Source: Candidatus Bathyarchaeota archaeon
GTDB taxonomy: Archaea; Thermoproteota; Bathyarchaeia; Hecatellales; Hecatellaceae
Length of the DNA stretch: 14,194 bases
Assembly: GCA_030669485.1 (NCBI GenBank)
Contig: DAOVDL010000002.1
Span: 1-14,194, forward strand
Direction: 5' to 3'
Part shown: positions 1 to 6,711 of the stretch, in pieces
How positions within the stretch are numbered: the first letter of the stretch is position 1
Layout of the letters: every line of letters starts with the position of its first letter
Made by a program: the position numbers and the translations under genes
The notes under the pieces: model-generated
What the model saw: the letters and a program-made list of their open reading frames with translations, nothing else
Database searches by the model: none
Told to the model about the DNA's origin: nothing

Positions 1-114
1 GCATACTGAAGGCGTTGCGTAAAATGTTACCATAAACTCATACTTTTGGATGAACTCTTTGAAATGTGACTGTTGCGAAATCTTTTCATAGGTTGATGAC
101 GGTGAGAAGTTTCT

Positions 115-128
115 TTCTGGCTCCAGAA
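115..128. repeat. Short inverted repeat TTCTGG-CT-CCAGAA
   Basis: Two perfect 6-bp arms separated by 2 bp, about 26 bp upstream of the larger palindrome and 95 bp upstream of the inferred orc1/cdc6 start. It could be a protein-binding half of an origin or operator. The size is small enough to occur by chance. Confidence 0.35.
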
Positions 129-153
129 TTACTTTTATCCATCTCAAACATCT

Positions 154-171
154 TTATCTTTTAAAAGATAA
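154..171. promoter_or_regulatory. Perfect 18-bp palindrome in the orc1/cdc6 promoter
   Basis: TTATCTTTTAAAAGATAA reads identically on both strands. Its centre TTTTAAAA resembles a TATA box. A start site about 26 nt downstream would fall near 189, leaving a leader of about 20 nt that contains the Shine-Dalgarno at 199-203. It may be an operator for autoregulation by the initiator, part of an origin unwinding element, or a symmetric TATA region. The palindrome is seen directly; the role is inferred. Confidence 0.5.
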
Positions 172-198
172 TCATTTCATAGTAAAGAGAAACTATTT

Positions 199-203
199 GG
201 AGG
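199..203 (+). promoter_or_regulatory. Shine-Dalgarno GGAGG that decides the orc1/cdc6 start
   Basis: GGAGG followed by a run of seven A (204-210) lies 6 nt before codon ATC at 210. This is in frame with the Orc1 homology, and no in-frame ATG, GTG or TTG exists between the upstream stop (183-185) and 324. The site argues that translation begins near 210, not at the TTG at 324. Confidence 0.5.
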
Positions 204-209
204 AAAAAA

Positions 210-1436
210 ATCTCGCCCCACTCCATAGTAGAGAGGGAGTTTTCTGCACTCTCAGTCTTCCGAGATGAAGGCAAACTCTCCATCGACTACGTACCCCCTC
301 AGCTACCCCACCGCGAAGATGAATTGCGAATCCTAGTTAGAACCTTCCGCTCCATAATTGACAGCCCGGGCAGAACCTCGCCACGCGTCACCATAAGGGG
401 GCATATGGGCACAGGGAAAACAGTTCTCTCTAAGAGATTTGGCAAAGACTTCGAGAGGTACGCTCGAAGGAAGAAGCTCAACTTCATGTACATCCACACT
501 AACTGCAGAGAGGAGGGAAGCTTCTTCAACATCCTAAAAAACATCATAATAAGGAACTTTGAGAAGGACTTCCCCCACCGCGGCTACTCCTCCCAAGAAC
601 TCCTCGGCAACTTCATCAAGATCCTAGACCAAAGAAACATTTACACCATCATAGCTCTTGATGAGCTGGAGGCCCTAATAAGAAAGGAAGGAGCAAACCC
701 TCTCTTCAGCCTAACCCGCCTATACGAAAACAGACCTCTGGACGCACCTCAGAGAGTGAGCTTGATCTGTATCTTTCGAGAACCTGAATGTCAAGATGTT
801 TTCAAGCTTCTGGACAAAAGTACCCTAAGCACCCTAGGCCACAACACTGTGGTCATGGAAAGATACGCCCCAAACCAGCTCAAAGACATTTTGACCTACC
901 GCGTTCAGGAAGCCTTCAAGGAGGATGCAGTTCTTCCAGAAGCCTTAGAGTTGACCGTAGACCTCGCCAGCGAACACGGTGACACACGGTTCGCCATCGA
1001 GCTACTATGGCTAGCAGGTAAGTATGCTGATACCGCCAACAGCATGAAGGTTCTCCCCGAACATGTGAGGGCATCTCAGATGCAGACATACCCAACTTTG
1101 AGGGCAGAGGATCTGAAACTGCTAAACCGCCATCAGAGGTTACTTCTTTTGGCTATAGCCCGGCAGCTGAAAAGTAGCGATGCAGCCTACGCACCTATAG
1201 GCGAGATCGAAAGAGAATACAGTGCAACCTGTGAGGAATTCAGGGATAAACCGCGGGCGCACACCCAAGTCTGGAAGAACATCAAGGCCCTGAACGTAGT
1301 TGGAATTATTTCAACCAAGATCTCAGGGAAGGGCCAGAGGGGAACGACAACGCTGGTGGGATTGTATGTATCCTCTGAGAGGCTTGAAAAGCAGCTTCTC
1401 AGGATGTTGGAGGCTGGAAAGAGTGGAGGGGGATGA
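210..1436 (+). CDS. cdc6: Orc1/Cdc6-type replication initiator, AAA+ ATPase (divergent, unusual start)
   Basis: Archaeal Orc1/Cdc6 proteins bind origin DNA and load the MCM helicase. Numbering from codon 210 gives 408 residues, normal for the family. An N-terminal stretch (about residues 18-35: FRDEGKLSIDYVPPQLPHRE) matches the family signature before the AAA+ core. Walker A GHMGTGKT is at 64-71, Walker B with DE at 151-152, sensor-2 GDTR at about 257-260. The last ~90 residues look like the winged-helix DNA-binding domain. The sensor-1 Asn and the box VII Arg appear replaced (see findings), so ATP control may differ from standard initiators. The homology starts well upstream of the first legal start codon (TTG 324), and TTG 324 has no Shine-Dalgarno. 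A non-canonical ATC start or an error in the A7 run after TTG 197 are the alternatives. It converges on the prenyltransferase gene, 64 nt away. Confidence 0.85.
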   Translation: MSPHSIVEREFSALSVFRDEGKLSIDYVPPQLPHREDELRILVRTFRSIIDSPGRTSPRVTIRGHMGTGKTVLSKRFGKDFERYARRKKLNFMYIHTNCREEGSFFNILKNIIIRNFEKDFPHRGYSSQELLGNFIKILDQRNIYTIIALDELEALIRKEGANPLFSLTRLYENRPLDAPQRVSLICIFREPECQDVFKLLDKSTLSTLGHNTVVMERYAPNQLKDILTYRVQEAFKEDAVLPEALELTVDLASEHGDTRFAIELLWLAGKYADTANSMKVLPEHVRASQMQTYPTLRAEDLKLLNRHQRLLLLAIARQLKSSDAAYAPIGEIEREYSATCEEFRDKPRAHTQVWKNIKALNVVGIISTKISGKGQRGTTTLVGLYVSSERLEKQLLRMLEAGKSGGG

Positions 1437-1500
1437 CTCTTTAGAAGATGCCAAGCTGTGGGGCGGTTCCTAGAGGCATGGCACTCTGCCTGAAAACAGC

Positions 1501-2325
1501 CTAACCGCCATACCGCCTACTGCGTTGCTGATAGACCCGTATAGCCCGCAAGAGGTCGTACTTCTTAAAGCTGGGCCAGTGGACATCAAGGAAGCAAAAC
1601 TCGCTGTAGGCACTCTGCCAGAGAAGAAAGTTACTAAGCCGCTCCTCTCCAGAGGTTCTCACTATAAGGTCTGGGTGGGGGTTTGGAAGGAAAGATGTGT
1701 AAAGGTGCTCCTCTATCACCTTCTCATCAAGATCCGTGGGACTGAGATTCCCCCCCTTTACATCCTGAGCTATCTGCCGAACTGCATCGACTATTTCAGC
1801 TCTGCCTCCATAAGCTATCGCAAGATTGAGGTAGCTCTGGTCGTAGTTTGCAGTTGCTTCCTCAAGCTTCTTTATGCTTCTCTGAAGGCCGAGGGGTAAC
1901 ATTGCCGTTCTTCCGATAACCTTAACCCGAATTCTATTACTGTGTACCCGCTTATCCATAATTAGAGACTGGACAGAACTTTCTACAATGCCCATGACCC
2001 CTTGAACCTCGTCTTTAGCGCGGAGGAAATTCTCTAGGGAGAACACGTAGAGCGTCACCGTCGTGATCTTTCCTATCTCTCTGCACCACTCTAAAAGATC
2101 CTCAGCCTTCCTAACACCCTCCACATGACCGTCCCATGGGTTTAAACCCTTTGAAAGAGCCCAACGGCGATTGCCATCTAAGATGACACCTATATGCCCA
2201 GGCATTACACCGTTCTTAACTTGGTTCCAGAGAATCCATTCATATAGCCGCGTAGCAAAACGGTTAGAGATACAGAGCACTACAAATTTCTGCAACCAAG
2301 AGAAGAGTTTAGCTGTAAATGACAA
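1501..2325 (-). CDS. uppS: cis-prenyltransferase (polyprenyl diphosphate synthase, UppS/DHDDS family)
   Basis: The enzyme condenses isopentenyl diphosphate units in cis to make the long polyprenyl carrier lipid; in archaea this feeds dolichol-type carriers for N-glycosylation. The 274-residue protein shows PGHIGVILDGNRRWA at about 42-56 with the catalytic Asp50 in the family's D-G-N-x-R-W motif, VFSLENF (equivalent of the family SFSTENW block), AYGGRAEIVDA, and RTSGEERLSNFLLWQ near residue 225 that binds the isopentenyl diphosphate. It ends in RRYGG. A hydrophobic N-terminal extension of about 35 residues precedes the core and may associate with the membrane. The start is a TTG at 2325 with a good TATA box 28-35 nt upstream, so the transcript would be almost leaderless. 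The gene follows the coiled-coil gene by 44 nt but has its own promoter. Confidence 0.92.
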   Translation of the reverse strand: MSFTAKLFSWLQKFVVLCISNRFATRLYEWILWNQVKNGVMPGHIGVILDGNRRWALSKGLNPWDGHVEGVRKAEDLLEWCREIGKITTVTLYVFSLENFLRAKDEVQGVMGIVESSVQSLIMDKRVHSNRIRVKVIGRTAMLPLGLQRSIKKLEEATANYDQSYLNLAIAYGGRAEIVDAVRQIAQDVKGGNLSPTDLDEKVIEEHLYTSFLPNPHPDLIVRTSGEERLSNFLLWQSAYSEFCFLDVHWPSFKKYDLLRAIRVYQQRSRRYGG

Positions 2326-2352
2326 TTTTGAAACCTATTCTCTATATGACGC

Positions 2353-2360
2353 TTTTTATA
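2353..2360 (-). promoter_or_regulatory. TATA box of the cis-prenyltransferase gene
   Basis: TATAAAAA on the minus strand, just downstream of the coiled-coil gene stop. A start site about 26 nt from its centre falls near 2330, five nt before the TTG start at 2325. This supports both the TTG start and independent transcription. Confidence 0.55.
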
Positions 2361-2369
2361 CCAACTAAC

Positions 2370-3275
2370 TTAGATCTTTCCCATTTCCATAAGAACCTTG
2401 AACTCTTCGAATGTGAGCTTGCTACCACTCTTAAGTTTTTCCTCTGCCACGCGGCTTAACGCCTGTTTGGACTCCAGCCCCTTCCTTATCATTCCTTCAT
2501 GAATTTTACTGTCGAATTCTTTGATCTCTTTCTCCAGAATCTTAATTTGGCCGAGGGTTCCCACAAACGATTGGTGAACCTTGTCAGCGTTAACCTTCGC
2601 CTCGATGAACTTTTTATGATTATTGTCTGCATCCTCCTTCAATTTGTCTATACGTTTATAGAGCTCAACGGCCTTCCCGTGACCTCTTCGAAGCTCATCG
2701 AATGTTTCTTTCAATTGACTATAGATCGCATCCGCCTTGGATCTCAGTTGTCCTATCTCATTACCCTTTTCACTGAGCTTCTGCCTTTTACCCTCTGATC
2801 TTCGATGTACTACAAGTTGCTTCTCCAGTCCTCTGATCTCTCCGATGATTGCTTTCTCTTCAGCGGCGCTGAGTCTCGTTGTCTGAATCTTCCATTCCAG
2901 ATCCTCAAACTTCTTCTTAGCAGAAAATCCGTGAATTGGATTGAAGCCGAGTTGTTTAACTTCACCCTTCAACTCGCTGCATAGGTTACATTTCTTTGAT
3001 ATCTCTTGCTTAACCTTAGTGAGCTGTACCTTTAGGTCTCTAGCCCGAGGGAGCAGTCGATCCTTCTGTGATCTATATTTCTGGGACTCTTCCCTGAGAG
3101 ATCTTATTTGCTGGTGAAGTTTATTTCGTCCCTCTTGCCACTGTTTAGCCTCATGGTTCAGAGAGTCCCTTTGCTCTCGCAGATTCGATAGCTTCGCGTT
3201 CAGCTCTGTAATCTTACTTAACTGCTCCTCGATCCTCTGAACCCCCAGGTCTAATCAGCTTTTAGATGAAGCCAT
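2370..3275 (-). CDS. COG1340-like archaeal coiled-coil protein with in-frame TGA at codon 7
   Basis: A protein of about 300 residues that is almost entirely heptad-like coiled coil (rich in E, K, Q, L). A break near the middle holds a Cys-x-x-Cys (KKCNLCSEL) and a GFNPIHG turn. The C-terminal segment EEKLKSGSKLTFEEFKVLMEMGKI resembles the end of COG1340-type proteins, common in archaea and of unknown function. From ATG 3275 the frame reads MASSKS, then TGA (3255-3257), then an uninterrupted frame LDLGVQRIEEQLSK to the stop at 2370. No ATG, GTG or TTG follows the TGA until a TTG at 2972, which would remove the first third of the coiled coil. The TGA may be a real nonsense mutation, a sequencing error (CGA, GGA or TGG would each restore it by one base), or bypassed by a non-canonical start. 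A TATA-like element about 38 nt before the ATG supports the ATG. The family call comes from pattern memory. Confidence 0.65.
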
Positions 3276-3307
3276 TAAAAAAACTTTTTTACAGCCTCAT
3301 CCACATC

Positions 3308-3317
3308 TTATAGATAT
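3308..3317. promoter_or_regulatory. Shared TATA-like element between the coiled-coil and radical SAM genes
   Basis: The stretch TTATAGATAT reads as TATA-like on both strands (minus: ATATCTATAA). It lies about 37 nt before the minus-strand ATG at 3275 and about 57 nt before the plus-strand ATG at 3370. It could serve the two divergent genes. This is inferred from spacing alone. Confidence 0.3.
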
Positions 3318-3369
3318 TCGTCTAAAGAGATATCTGCATCTTCCTTCACATTTGTGGATAGGGGCTTTC

Positions 3370-4368
3370 ATGGTAACGCTGAAGAAGATAATGTCTCGTA
3401 TAATTAAAGGATGTCGAAGTACGGCGATCTTTGCTCTCACCACTAGATGTAACTGCAGGTGTCAGATGTGCAACATGCATAAGATGAAGCCAGAGACCAT
3501 ATCGTTTGAGGGTGCTAAGAAGGTTTTAAGGTTTCTTTCAGAGAACAGATTTCTCATTGCGTATTTCACTGGTGGGGAGCCAACCCTCCACCCTCAAATT
3601 GTTGAAATAGTAAAGTTCGCAGACAGGCAGGGACTCGTTACATCACTGACGACCAACGGCAACACATCCAGAGCAACAATTAAGGCATTGAAAGAGGCGG
3701 GACTACATACCCTCAGCGTATCCTTAGACCACTGGGATTCAGATGTATGTGCAACACTCCGTGGACGAGAGGGCATAATGGAGATGCAGGAAGATATAAT
3801 CCGTTATGCTAGGGAAATAGGGTTGAATACCTATGCCCTAGCATACTTGAGTGAACCTTTAGTCAGAGATGGCGTCGAGCGTTTAATACAGCATGTAACC
3901 CAAGATCTCGGTGTGCCTTTCGGCTTCTGCTATCCTACAGTAACCGATGTGAACACTTATAGGCTCAACGGGGGTTTTCAAGGCAGTGAGAAGGAGAAGC
4001 AACTTGAGACAAGCCTCGAGACCATTCTCACCTATAAGAGAAAGGGTTACGAGGTAGTTAATCCTGGACTCTACATAGAGGATACATTAAGGGTTCCCAG
4101 AGAGAAAACTCCTAACTTCTACTGTAAAGCCGGTGAGGTGGTGGTGTACATAGACTGGCGGGGCGACGTCTACCCCTGCTTCATAAAGAAGAAGCTCTTT
4201 AACATTCTGAGTGACGATGAACCATGCTTCCTGAAGAACGTCAAATGCAATGAGTGCCTCATAAACTGTTTCAGGGAGCCCTCGCTTCTTCCTCAAATCC
4301 TCAAGTCGCCCAGACTGCTCGTCAGGGAGTTAGGCTACTCTTATCGGAACAGAAGCACATTCATGTGA
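3370..4368 (+). CDS. Radical SAM protein with C-terminal Cys-rich domain (HpnH-like)
   Basis: The CxxxCxxC cluster motif (CNCRCQMC, Cys27, Cys31, Cys34) binds the 4Fe-4S cluster that cleaves S-adenosylmethionine; GGEP follows at about 65, and a TTNG strand and SLDHWD complete the partial TIM barrel. A C-terminal half with several cysteines (FYCKAGE...YPCF...KCNECLINCFREPS) recalls SPASM or the tail of the hopanoid enzyme HpnH, whose end has a similar CxxCxxxC-x-x-EP arrangement. Its substrate is unknown. Functions in lipid, peptide or cofactor modification are all possible. I chose ATG 3370 because AGGGG lies about 5 nt before it. An in-frame TTG at 3352 would add six residues, and an ATG at 3391 is also possible. 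It converges on the GPN GTPase gene, 12 nt away. Confidence 0.8.
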   Translation: MVTLKKIMSRIIKGCRSTAIFALTTRCNCRCQMCNMHKMKPETISFEGAKKVLRFLSENRFLIAYFTGGEPTLHPQIVEIVKFADRQGLVTSLTTNGNTSRATIKALKEAGLHTLSVSLDHWDSDVCATLRGREGIMEMQEDIIRYAREIGLNTYALAYLSEPLVRDGVERLIQHVTQDLGVPFGFCYPTVTDVNTYRLNGGFQGSEKEKQLETSLETILTYKRKGYEVVNPGLYIEDTLRVPREKTPNFYCKAGEVVVYIDWRGDVYPCFIKKKLFNILSDDEPCFLKNVKCNECLINCFREPSLLPQILKSPRLLVRELGYSYRNRSTFM

Positions 4369-4380
4369 ATTTTAGATGGC

Positions 4381-5139
4381 TTAGCCCTCACTTTCACCGC
4401 GTGTGAGAATCCTCTGAAGGGCTGCGTGAAGGCTGATGAAGTTTTGTAGAGACTTTGCAGAGCATCCGATGAGGGAGAAGTCAAGTCTTAACCTAGAGAT
4501 GGATGTGAATAGGTCTCGGGCTAGCAGATGGGCATCCTCTCCAACTTGCTTCGAGTAGGTTGCCTCTAATGCTTTCGGTGAACTTGACCACTCTAGGATC
4601 TCTTTAACCTTCTTTTGGGGGAGTAGATCAATTTTTGATAGAATGTTAAGCTGGGGGAGCATAAGTCGGAGGTAGACTGCTGTGGAGAGGAACATTGTTG
4701 AGACGTAGTTGAATGGGTTTACGCAGAAAGGAGCGTCGAAGAGGTAGACTACAGCGCTCTGGTCGAACCTCAGCTCCCTAGCTAGGTAAGATCCACTTTC
4801 CCTGAAGGCGAAGAGCTCCATCTGTCCTGCAGTATCGACCAAACAGTAATCGGAGTTAAGGGCATCCAATGCCTCATTTAGACTGCTAACTTGGTTGGCC
4901 ACTAGATCAGAAGCCATGACCAAGGCGCCGTTGGGACCGAGATGGTACTGATCCATCAGCTTCTCTATCGAGATGTAACTCCTGACATCAACATCTGGCT
5001 CGTATGGTAACTTGAAGACACCAGGGTCAAGGTTCAGAGTTGCAACATCCTCTCCTTCCTTGATCAACCACTCTGCCAAGGAGGCGGTGAGAAAAGATTT
5101 CCCAGATCCTGCAGTTCCCAAGATGAAAATGCCGTACAT
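4381..5139 (-). CDS. GPN-loop GTPase (archaeal PAB0955 / GPN1-3 type)
   Basis: GPN-loop GTPases are dimeric P-loop enzymes. The eukaryotic relatives act in assembly and nuclear import of RNA polymerase II, and the archaeal role is not settled. With ATG 5139 the protein is 252 residues. Walker A GTAGSGKS is at 8-15, NLDPG with Asp38, the signature Gly-Pro-Asn at 68-70 (HLGPNG), switch DTAGQ at 102-106, and SKID as the guanine-specificity motif. The start ATG 5139 has AAAGGGG about 6 nt upstream and places MYGIFILG directly before the P-loop, as in relatives; an upstream start at 5184 would overlap the zinc-ribbon gene. The gene lies 17 nt behind the zinc-ribbon gene, so the two are probably one operon. 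Confidence 0.9.
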   Translation of the reverse strand: MYGIFILGTAGSGKSFLTASLAEWLIKEGEDVATLNLDPGVFKLPYEPDVDVRSYISIEKLMDQYHLGPNGALVMASDLVANQVSSLNEALDALNSDYCLVDTAGQMELFAFRESGSYLARELRFDQSAVVYLFDAPFCVNPFNYVSTMFLSTAVYLRLMLPQLNILSKIDLLPQKKVKEILEWSSSPKALEATYSKQVGEDAHLLARDLFTSISRLRLDFSLIGCSAKSLQNFISLHAALQRILTRGESEG

Positions 5140-5156
5140 GAGATGCCCCTTTTTAA

Positions 5157-5363
5157 CTAGCTCTCCTTCTTGGAGAGCCACCACTTCAGGTACTCCTTCC
5201 TTTCACGCTTCTTCTCCTCATCCTCAAGGTTTCGAAGGTTCGTATTTTTGGCCTCAAGGAGTTCCTGATAAGCCAGGGTTAAACCACAGCTTTTGCAGCT
5301 GTATAGTTTCATATTGAGGTCATAGGTCATCTCTCCGCCACATTCAGGGCAGTATGTAGCCAT
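5157..5363 (-). CDS. Small zinc-ribbon protein, co-operonic with the GPN GTPase
   Basis: A 68-residue protein with TYCPECGGEMTYDLNMKLYSCKSCGLTL: two CxxC pairs (Cys5/8 and about Cys24/27) that should bind one zinc, as in ribbons of transcription and ribosome proteins. The remaining half is very charged and Lys/Glu-rich (EDEEKKRERKEYLKWW), likely a helix. ATG 5363 is preferred because GGTGAT lies 4 nt upstream, but ATG 5369, GTG 5372 or TTG 5375 are in frame. The function is unknown. The position just before the GPN GTPase hints at a shared role in RNA polymerase or ribosome assembly, which is inference. Confidence 0.8.
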   Translation of the reverse strand: MATYCPECGGEMTYDLNMKLYSCKSCGLTLAYQELLEAKNTNLRNLEDEEKKRERKEYLKWWLSKKES

Positions 5364-5413
5364 CTCCATCACCAAGGTAAACTATTATCACTCACCCCTT
5401 TTAGACTTTCACT

Positions 5414-5434
5414 GGCGCCACTGTGAGTGGCACC
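5414..5434. promoter_or_regulatory. Hairpin-forming inverted repeat between zinc-ribbon and amrS genes
   Basis: GCCACT-GTG-AGTGGC (5417-5431) is a perfect 6-bp stem with a 3-nt loop, extended to 8 pairs by two GC pairs beyond a C/A mismatch. It lies between two divergent starts (5363 minus, 5485 plus) and could be an operator for both genes or a 5'-leader hairpin of amrS. Confidence 0.45.
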
Positions 5435-5484
5435 CTCTCGGTTAAAAGCCTTGAATGAGAACTAGGATTATGAGGGCTGAGGCT

Positions 5485-6510
5485 ATGATTAAGGAGGCTG
5501 CCTTATACGAGAAGCTTGAGAAAGGCCGCATGGTGAGATGTCATATCTGCCCCCGCCGATGTTACATCAGGGATGGGGAGAAGGGTTTCTGCAAGGTTAG
5601 GGAGAACAGAGGTGGAGTCCTCTACGCCTTGAACTATGGGCAGCTGACAGCCAGAAGTGTTGACCCCATAGAGAAGAAGCCTCTCTTCCATTTCTGGCCC
5701 GGATCAAATGCTTTTTCAATCTCCTCAATCTCCTGCTCCTTCACCTGTCCTTGGTGTCAGAACTGGAACATATCACAGGTTGAGGTGGGGAAGGTGAACG
5801 CTGAAGAGGTTTCACCGGAGAAGGTTGTGAGTTTAGCTAAGGGGTATGGATGTAAGACTATAGCCTACACCTACAATGAGCCTATCATCTGGTTTGAGTA
5901 CGTCCTTGACACAGCTAAGTTGGCTGAGAGGGAGGGCATACTCAGCGTCTTGGTGACCAATGGCTATGCCACTGAGGAGACCTTGAAGGAACTTGGGCCT
6001 CACATCCATGCGGCTAACGTGGATATAAAGGCCTTCAACCCGGAGTTCTACACTGAATACTGTAAGGCGAGGCTTGAGGATGTGCTCAATGCTGCCGAGC
6101 TTATGGTGAAGCTGGGTTGGCATCTGGAGACAACCTATCTGGTCATACCTACCTTGAATGATGATCCTGAGGAGATACGGCGGATGAGTCGGTGGGTTAG
6201 GAACAAGTTAGGTGCTGATACACCATTACATCTCAGCCAGTTCTTCCCCATGCATAAGATGGCTCACCTCCCACCTACACCCGTCTCAACAATAGTCAGG
6301 GCTAGGGAGATAGCTCTAGGTGAGGGTCTTCATTACGTGTACGTAGGTAACATTCCCGGTCACGATGGTGAGAATACCTACTGCTCAAAATGCGGTGAAC
6401 TGATCATCAGGCGGAGAGGCTTCGACATAGTGGAGTGGAAGGTTAAAGGAGACCAAACCTGCCCCAGATGTGGAGGGCAGATTCCAGTGAAAGGTGAATA
6501 TCGCCCCTGA
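5485..6510 (+). CDS. amrS: AmmeMemoRadiSam system radical SAM enzyme
   Basis: The protein belongs to the AmrS family, the radical SAM partner of MEMO1-like and AMMECR1-like proteins; the reaction is unknown. Numbering from ATG 5485 gives 341 residues. An N-terminal Cys block (RCHICPRRC at 18-26, GFCKVREN at 34-41) precedes the radical SAM motif SCSFTCPWCQNW with Cys84, Cys88, Cys91. YTYNEPIIWFEY, NVDIKAF and HLSQFFPMHKM are family blocks. The C-terminus adds a zinc ribbon (YCSKCGE...TCPRCGG). The chosen ATG is 8 nt behind GAGGG and puts MIKEAALYEKL at the point where the family begins. ATG 5455 and 5470 are in frame and would add 10 or 5 residues. No MEMO or AMMECR1 gene is visible here. Confidence 0.88.
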   Translation: MIKEAALYEKLEKGRMVRCHICPRRCYIRDGEKGFCKVRENRGGVLYALNYGQLTARSVDPIEKKPLFHFWPGSNAFSISSISCSFTCPWCQNWNISQVEVGKVNAEEVSPEKVVSLAKGYGCKTIAYTYNEPIIWFEYVLDTAKLAEREGILSVLVTNGYATEETLKELGPHIHAANVDIKAFNPEFYTEYCKARLEDVLNAAELMVKLGWHLETTYLVIPTLNDDPEEIRRMSRWVRNKLGADTPLHLSQFFPMHKMAHLPPTPVSTIVRAREIALGEGLHYVYVGNIPGHDGENTYCSKCGELIIRRRGFDIVEWKVKGDQTCPRCGGQIPVKGEYRP

Positions 6511-6579
6511 AGGGCTGTGAACATTAAGTGCATGCCTTGTCTGGTAGACGGGTCTGTTTGGTTTTTATAGTGGGTTTAT

Positions 6580-6664
6580 CTGGGTTGTTTTTTAGGGGGG
6601 GTGCCCACATTGTTAAACATTGTTGAACATTGCTAGCATCTGTTGTGGTTAAACGTGGAAGTCA
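6580..6664. repeat. Left flank repeat of the hicAB island: G-run head plus 10-bp tandem units
   Basis: The stretch begins TGGGTTGTTTTTTAGGGGGG, then CCACATTGT, followed by units ACATTGTTAA (6607), ACATTGTTGA (6617), ACATTGCTAG (6627) and a decayed CATCTGTTGT (6637), each exactly 10 bp. It ends in AAACGTGGAAGTCAG. Its head and tail resemble the element at 7213-7303, so it is probably a direct repeat of it. It occupies the gap after amrS and before hicA. Confidence 0.55.
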
Positions 6665-6711
6665 GGATTTCTGTTTTCCTGTTAGGGCGCCGTGTTGGTT
6701 TTCAGGGTTTT

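Larger units (their letters stand above)
1..209. other. Intergenic region upstream of orc1/cdc6 (possible origin-proximal DNA)
   Basis: No convincing coding frame is visible here. The segment holds two palindromes (115-128 and 154-171), a TATA-like stretch and a Shine-Dalgarno sequence for the downstream initiator gene. Archaeal origins often lie beside orc1/cdc6 genes, so an origin here is possible. I could not recognise an ORB or mini-ORB element (the G-rich Orc1 binding site), so this remains inference from position only. Confidence 0.25.

Noticed and set aside
1472..1491. Hairpin AGGCA/TGCCT between orc1/cdc6 and the prenyltransferase gene as a terminator
   Set aside because: Only a 5-bp stem with an 8-nt loop and no T run.
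1525..1899. Plus-strand open frame of about 124 codons
   Set aside because: Antisense shadow of the cis-prenyltransferase gene.
3255..3257. TGA read as selenocysteine
   Set aside because: No SECIS-like structure was recognised, the position is in a poorly conserved N-terminus, and family members need no Sec there.
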